This document shows positions 25,975 to 36,618 of a DNA stretch of 64,000 bases, in pieces. The notes under the pieces are model-generated. The model saw nothing but the letters and a program-made list of their open reading frames with translations. It made no database searches and was not told the origin of the DNA. The position numbers and the translations under genes are program-made. Position 1 is the first letter of the stretch, and every line of letters begins with the position of its first letter. Source of the DNA: Xanthobacteraceae bacterium (GTDB taxonomy: Bacteria; Pseudomonadota; Alphaproteobacteria; Rhizobiales; Xanthobacteraceae); contig JARBUD010000002.1 of the NCBI GenBank assembly GCA_029239875.1, forward strand, positions 62,001 to 126,000, read 5' to 3'.

Positions 25975-26436
25975 ATGAAGTCGAGCGCCGGCATCCTGAT
26001 GTACCGCTTGCGCGATGGCGACATCGAGGTCCTGCTGGTCCATCCCGGCGGTCCCTTCTGGAGCCGGAAGGACGCGGGCGCCTGGTCGATCCCCAAGGGC
26101 CTGCCCGAGCCCGGCGAGGAGCCGGAGGCCGCGGCCCGGCGGGAATTCGCCGAGGAACTCGGCCGGCCGGCCGAGGGAACGCTCCACCCTCTCGGCAGCA
26201 TCCGGCAGGCCGGCGGGAAGGTCGTGACGGCCTTCGCCCTCGAAGGTGACCTCGATCCCGCCCGCATAGAGGGCGGCGGTCTGGTCACGCTCGAATGGCC
26301 GCGCGGCAGCGGGCGGGTGCTCCGCTATCCGGAGGTCGACCGCGCCAGCTGGTTCCCGCTGCGGCAAGCGCGGGTGAAGCTGCTGGCGAGCCAATGCCCG
26401 CTCCTCGACCGGCTGGAGACGCTGCTCGCGCGGTGA
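25975..26436 (+). CDS. Nudix hydrolase
   Basis: A 153-residue Nudix protein. The box GX5EX7REUXEEXGU is present as GLPEPGEEPEAAARREFAEELG at about residues 42-63, here split for reading: GLPEPGEEP then EAAARREFAEELG. The N-terminus SSAGILMYR and C-terminal EVDRASWFPLRQARVKLL match the family of about 150 residues often annotated NUDIX/bis(5-nucleosyl)-tetraphosphatase-like. Substrate unknown. It is convergent with NAD synthetase (gap of six bases), and the two may share a terminator region. Confidence 0.88.
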   Translation: MKSSAGILMYRLRDGDIEVLLVHPGGPFWSRKDAGAWSIPKGLPEPGEEPEAAARREFAEELGRPAEGTLHPLGSIRQAGGKVVTAFALEGDLDPARIEGGGLVTLEWPRGSGRVLRYPEVDRASWFPLRQARVKLLASQCPLLDRLETLLAR

Positions 26437-26442
26437 GACGCG

Positions 26443-28428
26443 TCAGTCCTCCGGCGGCAAGGCGGCGTCGAGCTCCTCCAGCCAGGCGCGGGCGCTGGCA
26501 TCCGATGGCGCGCGCCAGTCGCCGCGCGGCGACAGCGAGCCGCCGGAGGTGATCTTCGGGCCGTTCGGCAGGGTCGAGCGCTTGAACTGGTTGGCGAAGA
26601 AGCGCCCGTCGGGGATGTTCGCCGGCCAGCTTCCGCGCGCGGCATCGCCCCAGGCCTGCTCCGCCAGGAACGCGATGCGCGAGGGCCGGTAGCCGTGGCG
26701 GGTGAGGTAGAACAGGTTGAAGTCCTGCAGCGCATAGGGGCCGACGATCTGCTGCGTCGACTGGATGACCGCGCCGGGCTCCGCCGGCACCAGCTCGGGC
26801 GAGATTTCGGTGGCGAGCACCGCGTTCAGCACCTCGACCGTCTCCGCCGAGACGTCGCCGGAGGCGGCGACGAAGCGGATCAGGTGCTGGATCAGCGTCT
26901 TCGGCACGGAGGCGTTGACGTTGTAGTGGGACATGTGGTCGCCGACGCCATAGGTGCACCAGCCGAGCCCGAGCTCGGAGAGGTCGCCGGTGCCGACCAC
27001 CAGCCCGCCCTTCTGGTTGGCGAGGCGGAACAGATAGTCGGTGCGCAGCCCCGCCTGCACGTTCTCGAAGGTGACGTCGTAGACCGGCTCGCCGCGCCCG
27101 AAGGGATGGCCGAGATCGGCCAGCATCTGCCGCGCCGCCGGGCGGATGTCGATCTCGCCGCCGGTGACGCCGAGCGCGGCGATCAGCGCCAGCGCATTGG
27201 CCTTGGTGGCGTCGGAGGTGGCGAAGCCCGGCAGCGTATAGGCGAGCACGTCGGTGCGCGGGCGGCCGAGCAGGTCCATGGCGCGGGCGGTGACGATCAG
27301 CGCCTGCGTCGAATCGAGGCCGCCGGAGACGCCGATCACCGCGTGCGCGATGCCCGTGGCGGCGAGCCGCTGCGCCAGGCCCTGGACCTGGATGTTGTAG
27401 GCCTCGTAGCAGTCCTCGGCGAGCCGCGCCGGGTCCGCCGGCACATAGGGGAAGCGCTCGATCACCCGCTCCAGGGCGATGCTCGCCTGCGGGCGGTCGA
27501 GGCCGAACTCGACCAGGCGGAAGCCCTCCACCCCCTCCGCCCGCACGCAGTCGCCGAAGGTGCCGGTGCGCATGCGCTCCTGGCGCAGCCGTTCGAGGTC
27601 GATGTCGGCGGCGGTCAAAGTCGGCTCGGTGGGGAAGCGCTCGCTTTCCGCCAACAGGTCGCCATTCTCGAAGATGGCGGTCTGGCCGTCCCAGGCGAGG
27701 TCGGTCGTCGATTCCCCCGGCCCCGCCGCCGAATAGGCATAGGCGGCGATGCAGCGTGCCGACTGGCTGGCGCAGAGCAGCCGGCGGTGGCGCGCCTTGC
27801 CGATGGTGATGTTGCTGGCTGAGAGGTTCAGCAGCAGCTCGGCGCCGGCCATCGCCGCCCGTGTCGAGGGCGGCAGCGGCACCCAGATGTCCTCGCAGAT
27901 CTCGACATGGAAGGTGAAGGGCACGTCTCCCTGCGAGCGGAAGAGGAGGTCAGTGCCGAACGGCACCTCCTGCCCGGCGATCGTCACCGTGCCACCGCCC
28001 TCACTGAGGCCCGGCGTGAAATGCCGACGCTCGTAGAATTCGCGGTAGTTCGGCAGGTAGCTCTTGGGGACGGCGCCTAGGATCGCCCCGCGATGGATGA
28101 CGAAGGCGGTGTTGAAGAGCTGCCCCTCGCGGCGCAGCGGCGCCCCGACCACGAGCACCGGATAGAGCTCGCGCGAGGCCGCCGCGATCTCGGCGAGCGC
28201 GGTCTCGACGCGGTCGAGCAGCGCGTCCTGGAACAGCAGATCGTCGATGGCGTAGGAGGAAAGCCCGAGCTCGGGGAACAGCATCACGCCGACATGGCGT
28301 GCATGACCCTGCGCCGCGAGGTCGAGATGCGCAGCCGCCGCGAAGGCCGGATCGGCGACCCGGCCCTGCGGCACGCAGGAGGCGACGCGCAGGAAGCCGT
28401 GGCTGTACATGCAGTCGAAACCGGCCAT
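26443..28428 (-). CDS. nadE: Glutamine-dependent NAD(+) synthetase
   Basis: A 661-residue two-domain enzyme making NAD from deamido-NAD, ATP and glutamine. The N-terminal nitrilase-type glutaminase domain has the triad E53 (FPELGLSSY), K122 ([15 protein letters not shown]) and C178 (VEICEDIW). The C-terminal synthetase has the P-loop SGGLDST at 368-374. Length and residue numbers agree with the Mycobacterium-type NadE. The ATG at 28428 has GCGGGGGTGG upstream; a further frame upstream to 28461 is possible. It catalyses the last step of NAD biosynthesis. Confidence 0.93.
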   Translation of the reverse strand: MAGFDCMYSHGFLRVASCVPQGRVADPAFAAAAHLDLAAQGHARHVGVMLFPELGLSSYAIDDLLFQDALLDRVETALAEIAAASRELYPVLVVGAPLRREGQLFNTAFVIHRGAILGAVPKSYLPNYREFYERRHFTPGLSEGGGTVTIAGQEVPFGTDLLFRSQGDVPFTFHVEICEDIWVPLPPSTRAAMAGAELLLNLSASNITIGKARHRRLLCASQSARCIAAYAYSAAGPGESTTDLAWDGQTAIFENGDLLAESERFPTEPTLTAADIDLERLRQERMRTGTFGDCVRAEGVEGFRLVEFGLDRPQASIALERVIERFPYVPADPARLAEDCYEAYNIQVQGLAQRLAATGIAHAVIGVSGGLDSTQALIVTARAMDLLGRPRTDVLAYTLPGFATSDATKANALALIAALGVTGGEIDIRPAARQMLADLGHPFGRGEPVYDVTFENVQAGLRTDYLFRLANQKGGLVVGTGDLSELGLGWCTYGVGDHMSHYNVNASVPKTLIQHLIRFVAASGDVSAETVEVLNAVLATEISPELVPAEPGAVIQSTQQIVGPYALQDFNLFYLTRHGYRPSRIAFLAEQAWGDAARGSWPANIPDGRFFANQFKRSTLPNGPKITSGGSLSPRGDWRAPSDASARAWLEELDAALPPED

Positions 28429-28686
28429 TCCACCCCCGCGCGCAGACGCGGCACCCATCATCGGCCGCCGGTCGATCTTGGCCCGTCGGCGTGCCGATGG
28501 CCAGAGCGGCGGCCCGTCTCCGACCTCACCCGATAACGCATGTGTGCGAATGAAGGGCTCGGGGTCGTGTCCCCATGTGGTAAGCTCAATCCATCGCCGG
28601 TGACGTCAACAGCACCCCGGCGGCTGGGAGATGATCGGGGATCGGACCCGACGTGCTTTCGCTCAATCCAAGCGGAGCGCAAGCCT

Positions 28687-28958
28687 ATGCCCCAGGAAGG
28701 CGCCGAAGGCCTCGACCTGTCCGCACTCGACAGCGCGCTGGCCGACACCGTGTATTCGCCGGAAGAGGTGGCGCTGCTGGAACGCGTCCTCGAGGACGTG
28801 TGCCGGCGGGCGCGCACCGACGTGGCGATCAATCACGGCCTGCGGACATTGCTGGCCGCCGCCATCCTCGAAGGCGCGCTGCTGGGCTATCGCGATCACG
28901 ATCGACTGGCCGCCTTCGCGCTGCGGGTGCTGCCGCCCTTCCGCGAACGCGGCCCCGT

Positions 28959-28962
<4 letters not shown>
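28687..28962 (+). CDS. Small hypothetical protein
   Basis: A 91-residue soluble protein that I do not recognise. It is acidic at the N-terminus and probably all-helical (VALLERVLEDVCRRARTDVAINHGLRTLLAAAILEGALLGYRDHDRL, split as segments around residues 25-75). Codon use matches its neighbours, and a GGAG site at 28673-28676 precedes the ATG at 28687. It ends in the same CTAG that closes the convergent ABC ATPase gene (four-base overlap). It stands alone after 258 bp without other genes. Confidence 0.6.
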
Positions 28963-30020
<1,058 letters not shown>

Positions 30021-30053
30021 TTCGGCCTCCGATTTTCTTCTGGTGCGGGACGG

Positions 30054-30863
30054 CTACTTGACCGCGCCGGCGCTCAATCCGTGGATGAGCTGACGTTGCA
30101 GGAAGAGGAAGAGCATCGCCGGCGGGATGACCGAGATGATGGCGCCGGCGGCGATCTTGCCCCATTCCACGCCGAAGTCGGACAGGTAGAAATAGAGGCC
30201 GACCGAGACGAGGCGCATGTCCTGCTGGGCCGCGAGGCTCACGGCGATGATGAACTCGTTCCAGACATAGACGAAGACGATCAGCCCGGCCGCCACCAGC
30301 CCCGGCGCCAGCTGCGGCAGCACGATGCGGAAGAAGGCTCCCGCCCGGCTGCAGCCGTCGACCAGCGCGGCCTCCTCCAGCTCCGGCGGGATCGAGTTCA
30401 TGAAGGAGCGGATGAGCCAGAGCGTCCCCGGCAGCTGCCAGGCGGTGAACACGATCACCAGGATCGAATAGGTGTTGAGCAGCTGGAGCTTGGCCGCCAT
30501 CGCATAGAGCGGCACCAGCACGGCGATGACGGGCGTCATCGACGCCAGCAGCAGGACGATCATGATCGTCTCGCGGCCGCGGAAGCGGTAGCGCGAGGCG
30601 GCATAGGCCCCGAGCGTCGCGCAGGTCAGGGTGCAGAACACCGTGAACAGCGCGACGACGGTGGTGTTGATGAAGTACTGCGCCATCATGCTCTCGAACA
30701 GCACGGAGGCGTAGTTCTTCAGCGAGTAGACGCCCGATCCCGACGCGATGCCCTGGTTCGGATCCAGCGACAGCAGGAAGAGCCAGGCCAGCGGCGCCAC
30801 GGCGCCGAGCGAGGTCAGGAAGATGACGACATAGGCCCACCAGGGTGCCTTATCTCTGAACAT
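30054..30863 (-). CDS. ABC transporter permease (MalG/UgpE type)
   Basis: A 269-residue permease with six helices. The EAA loop that contacts the ATPase is EEAALVDGCSRAGAFFRIVLPQLAPG. It overlaps the upstream permease gene by 14 bases and lies 33 bases before the ATPase. It forms the inner-membrane pore with the other permease. Confidence 0.9.
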   Translation of the reverse strand: MFRDKAPWWAYVVIFLTSLGAVAPLAWLFLLSLDPNQGIASGSGVYSLKNYASVLFESMMAQYFINTTVVALFTVFCTLTCATLGAYAASRYRFRGRETIMIVLLLASMTPVIAVLVPLYAMAAKLQLLNTYSILVIVFTAWQLPGTLWLIRSFMNSIPPELEEAALVDGCSRAGAFFRIVLPQLAPGLVAAGLIVFVYVWNEFIIAVSLAAQQDMRLVSVGLYFYLSDFGVEWGKIAAGAIISVIPPAMLFLFLQRQLIHGLSAGAVK

Positions 30864-31728
30864 CGGCGCCCCCCTTGATGGCGAACTTGCGGATATAGAC
30901 CAGCGCCAGGACGAGGTTCAGGCAGAACACGACCACGCCCGTCGCGGCGGAATAGCCGAAGTGATAATTGGTGAACGCCTCGCGCCAGACGCGCAGCGAC
31001 AGAAGATAGGTCGCCTCGTTCGGCCCGCCGCTCGTCATGATGAACGGGATGGTGACGAGGGTGAGATATTCGAAGGTCAGCAGGATCAGCACGACCAGCG
31101 CGGTCTGCCCGGCCATGGGCAGCGAGATGTAGCGCAGCTCCTGCCAGCGGGTCGCCCCGTCGATCCGCGCCGCCTCGTACATCTCCGAGGGGATCGACTG
31201 CAGCGCCGCCAGCATCAGCACCAGCGCGAAGGGATAGGAGCGCCAGACATTGGCGACGACCATGGAGGCCATGGCCCCCACCTCGTCGCCGAGCGGCGCG
31301 AAGCTCATGCCGAACATGACCTGCGCCAGATGCGCCAGCGGGCCGAAATTGGAATCGAGCATCGCCTGCCAGAGCAGCGCCGTCACCACCTGCGAGACCA
31401 GCCAGGGAACCATCACGATGGTGCGCAGCAGCCCGCGGCTGCGCAGCGGCGCCTCCAGCAGCAGCGCGAGGAAGATGGCGAGCGACAGCGCCAATATGTC
31501 GGAGGCGATGACGAAGATCGCCGTCGCCATGAAGGAGCGCATGCCGCTGGCGTTGAACAGCGACAGGAAATTGGCGCCCCCGTTGAAGGCGCCGATCTGG
31601 AAGTAGTTGGTGCCGTGGAACGCGATCCAGAACAGGTTGACGATCGGATAGAGCGTGATGGCGAAGATGATGAGGGCTGCGGGCGTGAGCAGCAGATAGG
31701 GGCTCGCGCGCGAGACGATGGTGTTCAC
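30850..31728 (-). CDS. ABC transporter permease (MalF/UgpA type)
   Basis: A 292-residue permease with six helices and the EAA loop YEAARIDGATRWQELRYISLPM. The start is a GTG at 31728 with AGGAG five bases upstream, giving MNTIVSRASPYLLLTPAAL; the long open frame further upstream overlaps the binding-protein gene and is not coding. A stem-loop in the gap to the binding-protein gene may lower expression of this and later genes. Confidence 0.88.
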   Translation of the reverse strand: MNTIVSRASPYLLLTPAALIIFAITLYPIVNLFWIAFHGTNYFQIGAFNGGANFLSLFNASGMRSFMATAIFVIASDILALSLAIFLALLLEAPLRSRGLLRTIVMVPWLVSQVVTALLWQAMLDSNFGPLAHLAQVMFGMSFAPLGDEVGAMASMVVANVWRSYPFALVLMLAALQSIPSEMYEAARIDGATRWQELRYISLPMAGQTALVVLILLTFEYLTLVTIPFIMTSGGPNEATYLLSLRVWREAFTNYHFGYSAATGVVVFCLNLVLALVYIRKFAIKGGADVQR

Positions 31729-31771
31729 GACGACTCCTGTTTGGATTGGCTGGCGACCGGCGCCAGGTTTC

Positions 31772-31800
31772 GTGGGCGGCGCGGCCTCGGCACCGCCCAC
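31772..31800 (-). promoter_or_regulatory. Intercistronic stem-loop after the binding-protein gene
   Basis: The arms GTGGGCGG (31772-31779) and CCGCCCAC (31793-31800) form a perfect 8-bp stem with a 13-base loop in the 95-bp gap between the binding protein and the first permease. No U-run follows. In malE-malF-type operons such structures stabilise the upstream mRNA or weaken read-through so the binding protein exceeds the permeases; that role is inferred here. Confidence 0.5.
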
Positions 31801-31823
31801 GATCGACCGGGATGGAAACGAGG

Positions 31824-33131
31824 TCAGGCCTTGCGCGCCTGGTCCCAATCCGCGGCGACGCGCTCCAGCGCCTGCTTGATCGGCGTTCCCGTCATCATCT
31901 GCTGGGCGGCGAGGGCCAGCCGGGTCTGCAGGAAGTCGGTCTTCTTCGGGAATTTGAAGAAGTGCGGGTTGTCCGCCATGTAGTCCATCGCGAACTTCAG
32001 GTCCGCGGCCTCGTGCGTGGCGAACCAGGGGTCGGCGACCACCGATTTGCGGGCCGGGAGTTCCTTTGCCGTCTTCGCGTTGATGAGCTGGGCTTCCTTC
32101 GAGATCATGCTCTCGATGAAGAGGCCGGCGGCCTCCTGCTCGCGGCAGCTCTTGGTCATCATGATGAACTTGCCGGCCGCGAAGGCGGGACAGGGGCCGG
32201 TCGGCCCCGGATGCCGCGCCAGGCCGAGGTCCTCGCCGAGCGCGCTGCGCGCGGAGGCGACGATGTTGCTGGTGAGGATGGTCGAGAGCGCCTTGCGCCC
32301 CTTCATCGCGTCCAGGACGTTGTCGCGGGTGAGCGCCGAGATGTTGTCCGGCGTCAGCTTGTGGACCTTCACCATGTCGAGGATCCACTGGAACGGCTTC
32401 ATGCCGTTCTCGTTCAGGAATCCCACTTCGCCGGTGTCGGTGACGTATTCAGCGCCGCAGGCCCAGAAGGAGGGGATGAGCCAGTCGGTGAACTCGATGG
32501 CGTTGCCCTGCTGGCTGAGGCCGGTGAGGAAGCCGGGCTTGCCCTGCTTCTTCGCCAGCGGCGTCAGGAAGGACTGGAGCCCGTCCCAGGTGCCGGGAAT
32601 CTCGCCCTCGACCTCGGTCTTCAGGTACCAGAACTCGTTGTTGAGCAGCGAATTCCAGTAATAGGCCATCTTCTGCCCGTCATAGACGGTGTTGTCCCAG
32701 GGAAGGATGAAGTCGTCCTTCTCGGCCTGCGTCCATTTCTTGCCGACGACATCGTCGAGCGGGGCGGCGGTGCCCGCCCCGACCTGGTCGGGAAGGTTGG
32801 TGGTGGAGAGCTGGGCGAGGTCCGGCCCGCTGCCGGACATGACGGCCTGGATCACCTGCTGGCCCATGACCTGCCAGGGAACCGGCTGCACTTCCACCGT
32901 GATCTCGGGATGCGACTTGGTGAACAGCTCGATCATGGCCGTTTCGGCCTTCGAGCGGGCATTGTTGGACTTGGGGTCGAGCGGACTCCAATATGTCAGC
33001 TTGACCTGCTTCGCCAGCGCGGGCCGGGGGAAGCTGCTCGCGGCGGCCAGCGAGGCGAGACCGAGGGCGCTTCCGCCAAGGAAGGTGCGGCGGTCGAGGC
33101 GGGGCGCATTCCCCTTTATCGGCTTCGTCAT
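31824..33131 (-). CDS. ABC transporter solute-binding protein, Tat-exported
   Basis: A 435-residue family 1 extracellular binding protein. The N-terminus has a twin-arginine signal (RRTFLGGSALGLASLAA) ending near ALA at residue 40. The mature part has LTYWSPLDPKSNNARSKAE and VEVQPVPWQVMGQQVIQAV, as in the MalE/UgpB cluster. The ATG at 33131 has an AGGAGG site at 33141-33146. It is the first gene of the importer operon, preceded by a palindrome that matches one upstream of the FAD oxidoreductase. Ligand unknown. Confidence 0.9.
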   Translation of the reverse strand: MTKPIKGNAPRLDRRTFLGGSALGLASLAAASSFPRPALAKQVKLTYWSPLDPKSNNARSKAETAMIELFTKSHPEITVEVQPVPWQVMGQQVIQAVMSGSGPDLAQLSTTNLPDQVGAGTAAPLDDVVGKKWTQAEKDDFILPWDNTVYDGQKMAYYWNSLLNNEFWYLKTEVEGEIPGTWDGLQSFLTPLAKKQGKPGFLTGLSQQGNAIEFTDWLIPSFWACGAEYVTDTGEVGFLNENGMKPFQWILDMVKVHKLTPDNISALTRDNVLDAMKGRKALSTILTSNIVASARSALGEDLGLARHPGPTGPCPAFAAGKFIMMTKSCREQEAAGLFIESMISKEAQLINAKTAKELPARKSVVADPWFATHEAADLKFAMDYMADNPHFFKFPKKTDFLQTRLALAAQQMMTGTPIKQALERVAADWDQARKA

Positions 33132-33180
33132 CGGGTGTTTCCTCCTGTGCGACTTGTTGGCGTGTCGCTGATTGTGCTTC

Positions 33181-33205
33181 ACATATGAAGCATTGTTTTA
33201 TAAAT
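33181..33205. promoter_or_regulatory. Candidate IclR operator, importer/iclR intergenic
   Basis: A 9-7-9 inverted repeat: left half ACATATGAA (33181-33189), spacer GCATTGT, right half TTTATAAAT (33197-33205). Compared with the perfect site at 35557-35581 the left arm has one mismatch and the right arm two, with identical spacing. It lies between the divergent importer and IclR genes, so it could control both. Confidence 0.65.
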
Positions 33206-33261
33206 GATGCGCTAGATTGATGATCGTCGTCAATCCTCAACGGCGACAAAGGCAGGCTTCC

Positions 33262-34083
33262 ATGGACCTCGAAGACGATCGCGACGACGACGAGCAGTCG
33301 CGCTACATAGTGCCCGGCCTCCGGCGCGGGCTTGCCGTGCTTCGCCTCTTCACGCGGGACCGCGCCGTGGTCTCGGTCCCCGAGATCTCGCGCGAACTCA
33401 GGATTTCACGCGCGACCGCCTTCCGCCTCGTCTACACGCTCGAAGCGGACGGCTATCTCCAGCGCACGCCGCATTCCCACGCCTTCAAGCTCGGCGTGAA
33501 CGTGCTGTCGCTCGGCTTCGAATATCTCGGCTCGCAGGACCTGCTCGACATCGCCCGGCCGATCCTGGAGAACCTGCGCGACGTCACCGACGCCTCGGCG
33601 CATATGGGCCTGCGTGACGGCACGCAGGTCGTCTACGTGCTCAAGGCGGCCTCGCAGCATCGCCTGCGCAGCAACGTCTCGGTGGGAACGCGGCTTGCGC
33701 TGCACGCCACCTCGATCGGCCAGGCGCTGCTGCTCGACGCCCCCCGCGACGAGCTCGACCGGCTCTTCGAGGGGTTCGAGATGCTGCAATATTCCGACCA
33801 GACGCCGGCGACGGTCCAGCAGCTGGTCGACAAGCTCGACGAGCACCGCCCCCGCGGCTACGTCGCCTACCGGTCCGCCTACGCCAAGGGCATAGACAGC
33901 GTCGCCGCTCCCGTGCGCGACGCCCGCGGGAACATCGTGGCCGGCATCAACGTGTCCGATCATGAATCCCTCCCGATCATGCAGGAGCAGCACGGGCGCC
34001 TGAAGGATCTGGTCATGGAAGCCGCCGCCGGCATCTCGATGCAGCTCGGCTACCGGCCTCCCACGCGCCGGCAGCACGGATGA
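33262..34083 (+). CDS. IclR-family transcriptional regulator
   Basis: A 273-residue IclR regulator. The winged HTH is at about residues 15-75 (GLRRGLAVLRLFTRDRAVVSVPEISRELRISRATAFRLV, as consecutive segments). The effector domain has YVLKAASQHRLRSNVSVGTRLALHATSIGQALL, RGYVAYRSAYAKGIDSVAAPV and AGINVSDHE. It is divergent from the ABC importer and convergent with the FAD oxidoreductase. Two matched palindromes in front of those transcription units make it their likely repressor. The ATG at 33262 follows GGCAGG; an ATG at 33217 is possible. Confidence 0.88.
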   Translation: MDLEDDRDDDEQSRYIVPGLRRGLAVLRLFTRDRAVVSVPEISRELRISRATAFRLVYTLEADGYLQRTPHSHAFKLGVNVLSLGFEYLGSQDLLDIARPILENLRDVTDASAHMGLRDGTQVVYVLKAASQHRLRSNVSVGTRLALHATSIGQALLLDAPRDELDRLFEGFEMLQYSDQTPATVQQLVDKLDEHRPRGYVAYRSAYAKGIDSVAAPVRDARGNIVAGINVSDHESLPIMQEQHGRLKDLVMEAAAGISMQLGYRPPTRRQHG

Positions 34084-34124
34084 GCGGGAATGGCGGCCGA
34101 TGCCGGGCATGGCCGCCCTTCTCC

Positions 34125-35516
34125 TCAGTTGATCTGGTTGCCATGTATGGGCATGCCGAGCTCGCGCAGGATCTCCTGCACCCTGGGCACGGAGACGTCG
34201 CGCACGCGCACCCCTTCCTCGACGGCGACCGCCGCCGCGATGCCGGCCGCCTGGCCGGTGGCCATGCAGGCGGGCATGTTGCGCGAGCGGGCATGGGCGC
34301 CGTGGTCGGCGGAGATGCAGCGGCCGGCGACGAGAAGCTGCTCGACGCCCTTCGGCACCAGGCAGCGATAGGGGATCTCGTAGGGCCGCATGCCGCGGAA
34401 ATCGACGTCGGCGCCCTTGGGATCGTGGATGTCGAGCGCGGAAGCGTCGGCCGCGATGCTGTCCTCGAAATAGGGTCCGTCGATCACGTCGTGCTCGGTG
34501 AGCATGTATTCGCCGACGACGTGGCGGGTCTCGCGCACGCCGAGGACCGGCGAGATCTGCGCGATCTTGGCGTTCTCGAAGCCGGGGATGCGCTCCTTCA
34601 GGAACCGCGCATAGGCATCGACCTGCCGGTAGCATTCCAGGATCGCCCCGGAGAATTCCTTCGGCGAGAAGATGTCGACGCCCAGCACCCGCGTCGCGTT
34701 CACATAGAGCTGCCCGTCCGCCGTCTTCAGCGTGATGTTCTCGCGCTGGAGCTTGATGCCGGTGTCCTGCTGGAACTTGCGCAGCGAACCGTTGAAGCCG
34801 GTGAGCCACAGCCCGTAGGCGAGATCCTCGTCCTTATCCGGGATCGCCCGCGCCGGCACGTCGTCGGTGTGGCGGGCCCATTCGGCCAGGCGCTTGATGT
34901 CGACATGCGCCATGGTGAAGTACATGGAGACCGGCTGCATCGTCGTCGCCGCGTCGCCGGCGCCCATGACGAAGGGCACGTCCGCCTTGGCGGCCATGTC
35001 GCCGTCGGCCGAGCAGTCGATCAGCACCTTGCAGCCGATGAACTGGCGGCCGCTCTTGCTCTCGACGATCACGCCCTTCACCGCGCCGTCCTCGACGACG
35101 GGCATCGACACGAAGGTCTCGAACAGGATCTGCACGCCGGCATCGGCGCAGAGCCGGGTCAGCAGCATCTTCATGATCTCGGGATCGCAGGGCGAGGCGA
35201 TCTTCACGCCGCCCGACTTCGACACCGCCATGTAGTCCTCGCCGGCGCCGCCCACCGAGCGCGCGAGGTTCCAGATCTCCAGCGGCAGGCCGCCCACCAG
35301 CGCGCCGGACGGCTTGGTGTTGAGGCCGAGGGTGAGATTGCCGCCGAGCGAGCCGAACCTCTCGATCATCACCACGCTCTTGCCGCGCCGCGCGGCGGCG
35401 ATGGCGGCGAGCGGGCCGGTGGTGCCGCCGCCGACCACGACGATGTCCGCCTCCATCAGGACGGGCGTCTCGCGTGCGGGTTCGGTGATGACCTTGTCGA
35501 GGACAGGGGCGTTCAT
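34125..35516 (-). CDS. FAD-dependent oxidoreductase (PF12831 type)
   Basis: A 463-residue flavoprotein. The FAD motif IVVVGGGTTGPLAAIAAARRG (read as GGGTTG) is at residues 25-45. Family features are FGSLGGNLTLGLN, VLIDCSADGDMAAKA, VLGVRETRHVVGEYML and a C-terminal LLVAGRCISADHGAHARSRNMPACMATGQAAG. The family includes oxidases and dehydrogenases of sugars or related substrates; substrate unknown. The promoter carries the perfect palindrome 35557-35581, so it is probably co-regulated with the ABC importer. Such pairs suggest uptake then oxidation of one compound. Confidence 0.88.
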   Translation of the reverse strand: MNAPVLDKVITEPARETPVLMEADIVVVGGGTTGPLAAIAAARRGKSVVMIERFGSLGGNLTLGLNTKPSGALVGGLPLEIWNLARSVGGAGEDYMAVSKSGGVKIASPCDPEIMKMLLTRLCADAGVQILFETFVSMPVVEDGAVKGVIVESKSGRQFIGCKVLIDCSADGDMAAKADVPFVMGAGDAATTMQPVSMYFTMAHVDIKRLAEWARHTDDVPARAIPDKDEDLAYGLWLTGFNGSLRKFQQDTGIKLQRENITLKTADGQLYVNATRVLGVDIFSPKEFSGAILECYRQVDAYARFLKERIPGFENAKIAQISPVLGVRETRHVVGEYMLTEHDVIDGPYFEDSIAADASALDIHDPKGADVDFRGMRPYEIPYRCLVPKGVEQLLVAGRCISADHGAHARSRNMPACMATGQAAGIAAAVAVEEGVRVRDVSVPRVQEILRELGMPIHGNQIN

Positions 35517-35556
35517 GCGTCGCGTCTCCCAGTGCCCGCTTCGATGAGCGTGCTTT

Positions 35557-35581
35557 ATATATGAAACAATAGTTCATATAT
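35557..35581. promoter_or_regulatory. Candidate IclR operator upstream of FAD oxidoreductase
   Basis: The arms ATATATGAA (35557-35565) and TTCATATAT (35573-35581) form a perfect 9-base inverted repeat with a 7-base spacer. The geometry matches the site at 33181-33205 in front of the importer and iclR. It lies 41 bases upstream of the oxidoreductase ATG, overlapping the likely promoter. Confidence 0.7.
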
Positions 35582-35652
35582 GGTTCATGAAAATACCGGG
35601 ATGGTCAAGCGCGGCGTGAAACGCTCGGGCCTCGTCATGCGTGGAAGGGGGT

Positions 35653-35677
35653 GCGGGAGCGGCCGGACCGCTCCCGC
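35653..35677 (-). terminator. Stem-loop downstream of ppk2
   Basis: The arms GCGGGAGCGG and CCGCTCCCGC pair perfectly over 10 bp with a 5-base loop. It lies 20 bp after the ppk2 stop on the same strand. There is no clear U-run, so it is a possible, not certain, terminator. Confidence 0.45.
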
Positions 35678-35697
35678 CAAGGTCGGTGGCGCTGGCG

Positions 35698-36618
35698 TCA
35701 GTAGCGCTGGGGCACGTAGAGCTCGGCCGGCAAGGTGCGGCGCTCGTAATTGGGGTCGAACACGCGCTCCGGCAGCGTGATCTCCTCGTGCGGCACCTCC
35801 TCATAGGGCACCACCGACAGCAGGTGCGAGATCAGGTTCAGGCGCGCGCGCTTCTTGTCGTTGCCTTCCACGATGTGCCAGGGCGCCTCGGGGATGCTGG
35901 TGCGCTCGAACATCGCCTCCTTGGCCTTGGTGTACTGCTCCCAGCGCACGCGGGACTGCAGGTCCATGGGCGAGAGCTTCCACTGCTTGATCGGATCGTG
36001 GATGCGCATGAGGAAGCGCAGCTGCTGCTCCTCGTCGGTGATGGAGAACCAGTACTTCACCAGCAGGATGCCGGAGCGCACCAGCATGCGCTCGAACTCC
36101 GGCACGTCGCGGAAGAAGTCCTCGACCTGCCCCTCGTTGGCGAAGCCCATCACCCGCTCGACGCCGGCGCGGTTGTACCAGGAGCGGTCGAACAGCACGA
36201 TCTCGCCCGCCGCCGGCAGATGCGGCACGTAGCGCTGGAAGTACCACTGGGTCTTCTCGCGGTCGGAAGGCGCGGGCAGCGCCACCACCCGGCAGGTGCG
36301 CGGATTGACGCGCTGGGCGATGCGCTTGATGGCGCCGCCCTTGCCGGCGCTGTCGCGGCCCTCGAACAGCACGACCAGCTTCAGGCCCTTGTAGCGCACC
36401 CAGTCCTGCAGCTTCACCAGCTCGCCCTGCAGGCGCAGCAGCTCGTTGAAATAGGTGTGGCGGTCGATGGTGCTCTTGGTGCGCTCGGCAAGCAGCGCGC
36501 GCAGCTCGGGCGGGACGCGCGCGTCGTCGACCTCCTGCTCGAGCTCCTCGTCCATGTCGTCTTCGAGCTCGATGTCGAGCCAGCCGCGGGTTTCGGTTTC
36601 GTCTTCCGGATTCGCCAT
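35698..36618 (-). CDS. ppk2: Polyphosphate kinase 2
   Basis: A 306-residue PPK2 enzyme transferring phosphate between polyphosphate and nucleotides. Walker A is GRDSAGKGG at 87-95, the DRSWYNR Walker B motif is at 144-150, and KYWFSITDEEQQLRF follows. Residues 1-40 are an acidic tail before the domain. Class I (nucleoside-diphosphate kinases) is the likely class from the single complete domain. The ATG at 36618 has an AGGAGG site at 36625-36630; a frame reaching 36933 overlaps the divergent gene and is not coding. It is divergent from the DUF3182 gene. Confidence 0.92.
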   Translation of the reverse strand: MANPEDETETRGWLDIELEDDMDEELEQEVDDARVPPELRALLAERTKSTIDRHTYFNELLRLQGELVKLQDWVRYKGLKLVVLFEGRDSAGKGGAIKRIAQRVNPRTCRVVALPAPSDREKTQWYFQRYVPHLPAAGEIVLFDRSWYNRAGVERVMGFANEGQVEDFFRDVPEFERMLVRSGILLVKYWFSITDEEQQLRFLMRIHDPIKQWKLSPMDLQSRVRWEQYTKAKEAMFERTSIPEAPWHIVEGNDKKRARLNLISHLLSVVPYEEVPHEEITLPERVFDPNYERRTLPAELYVPQRY

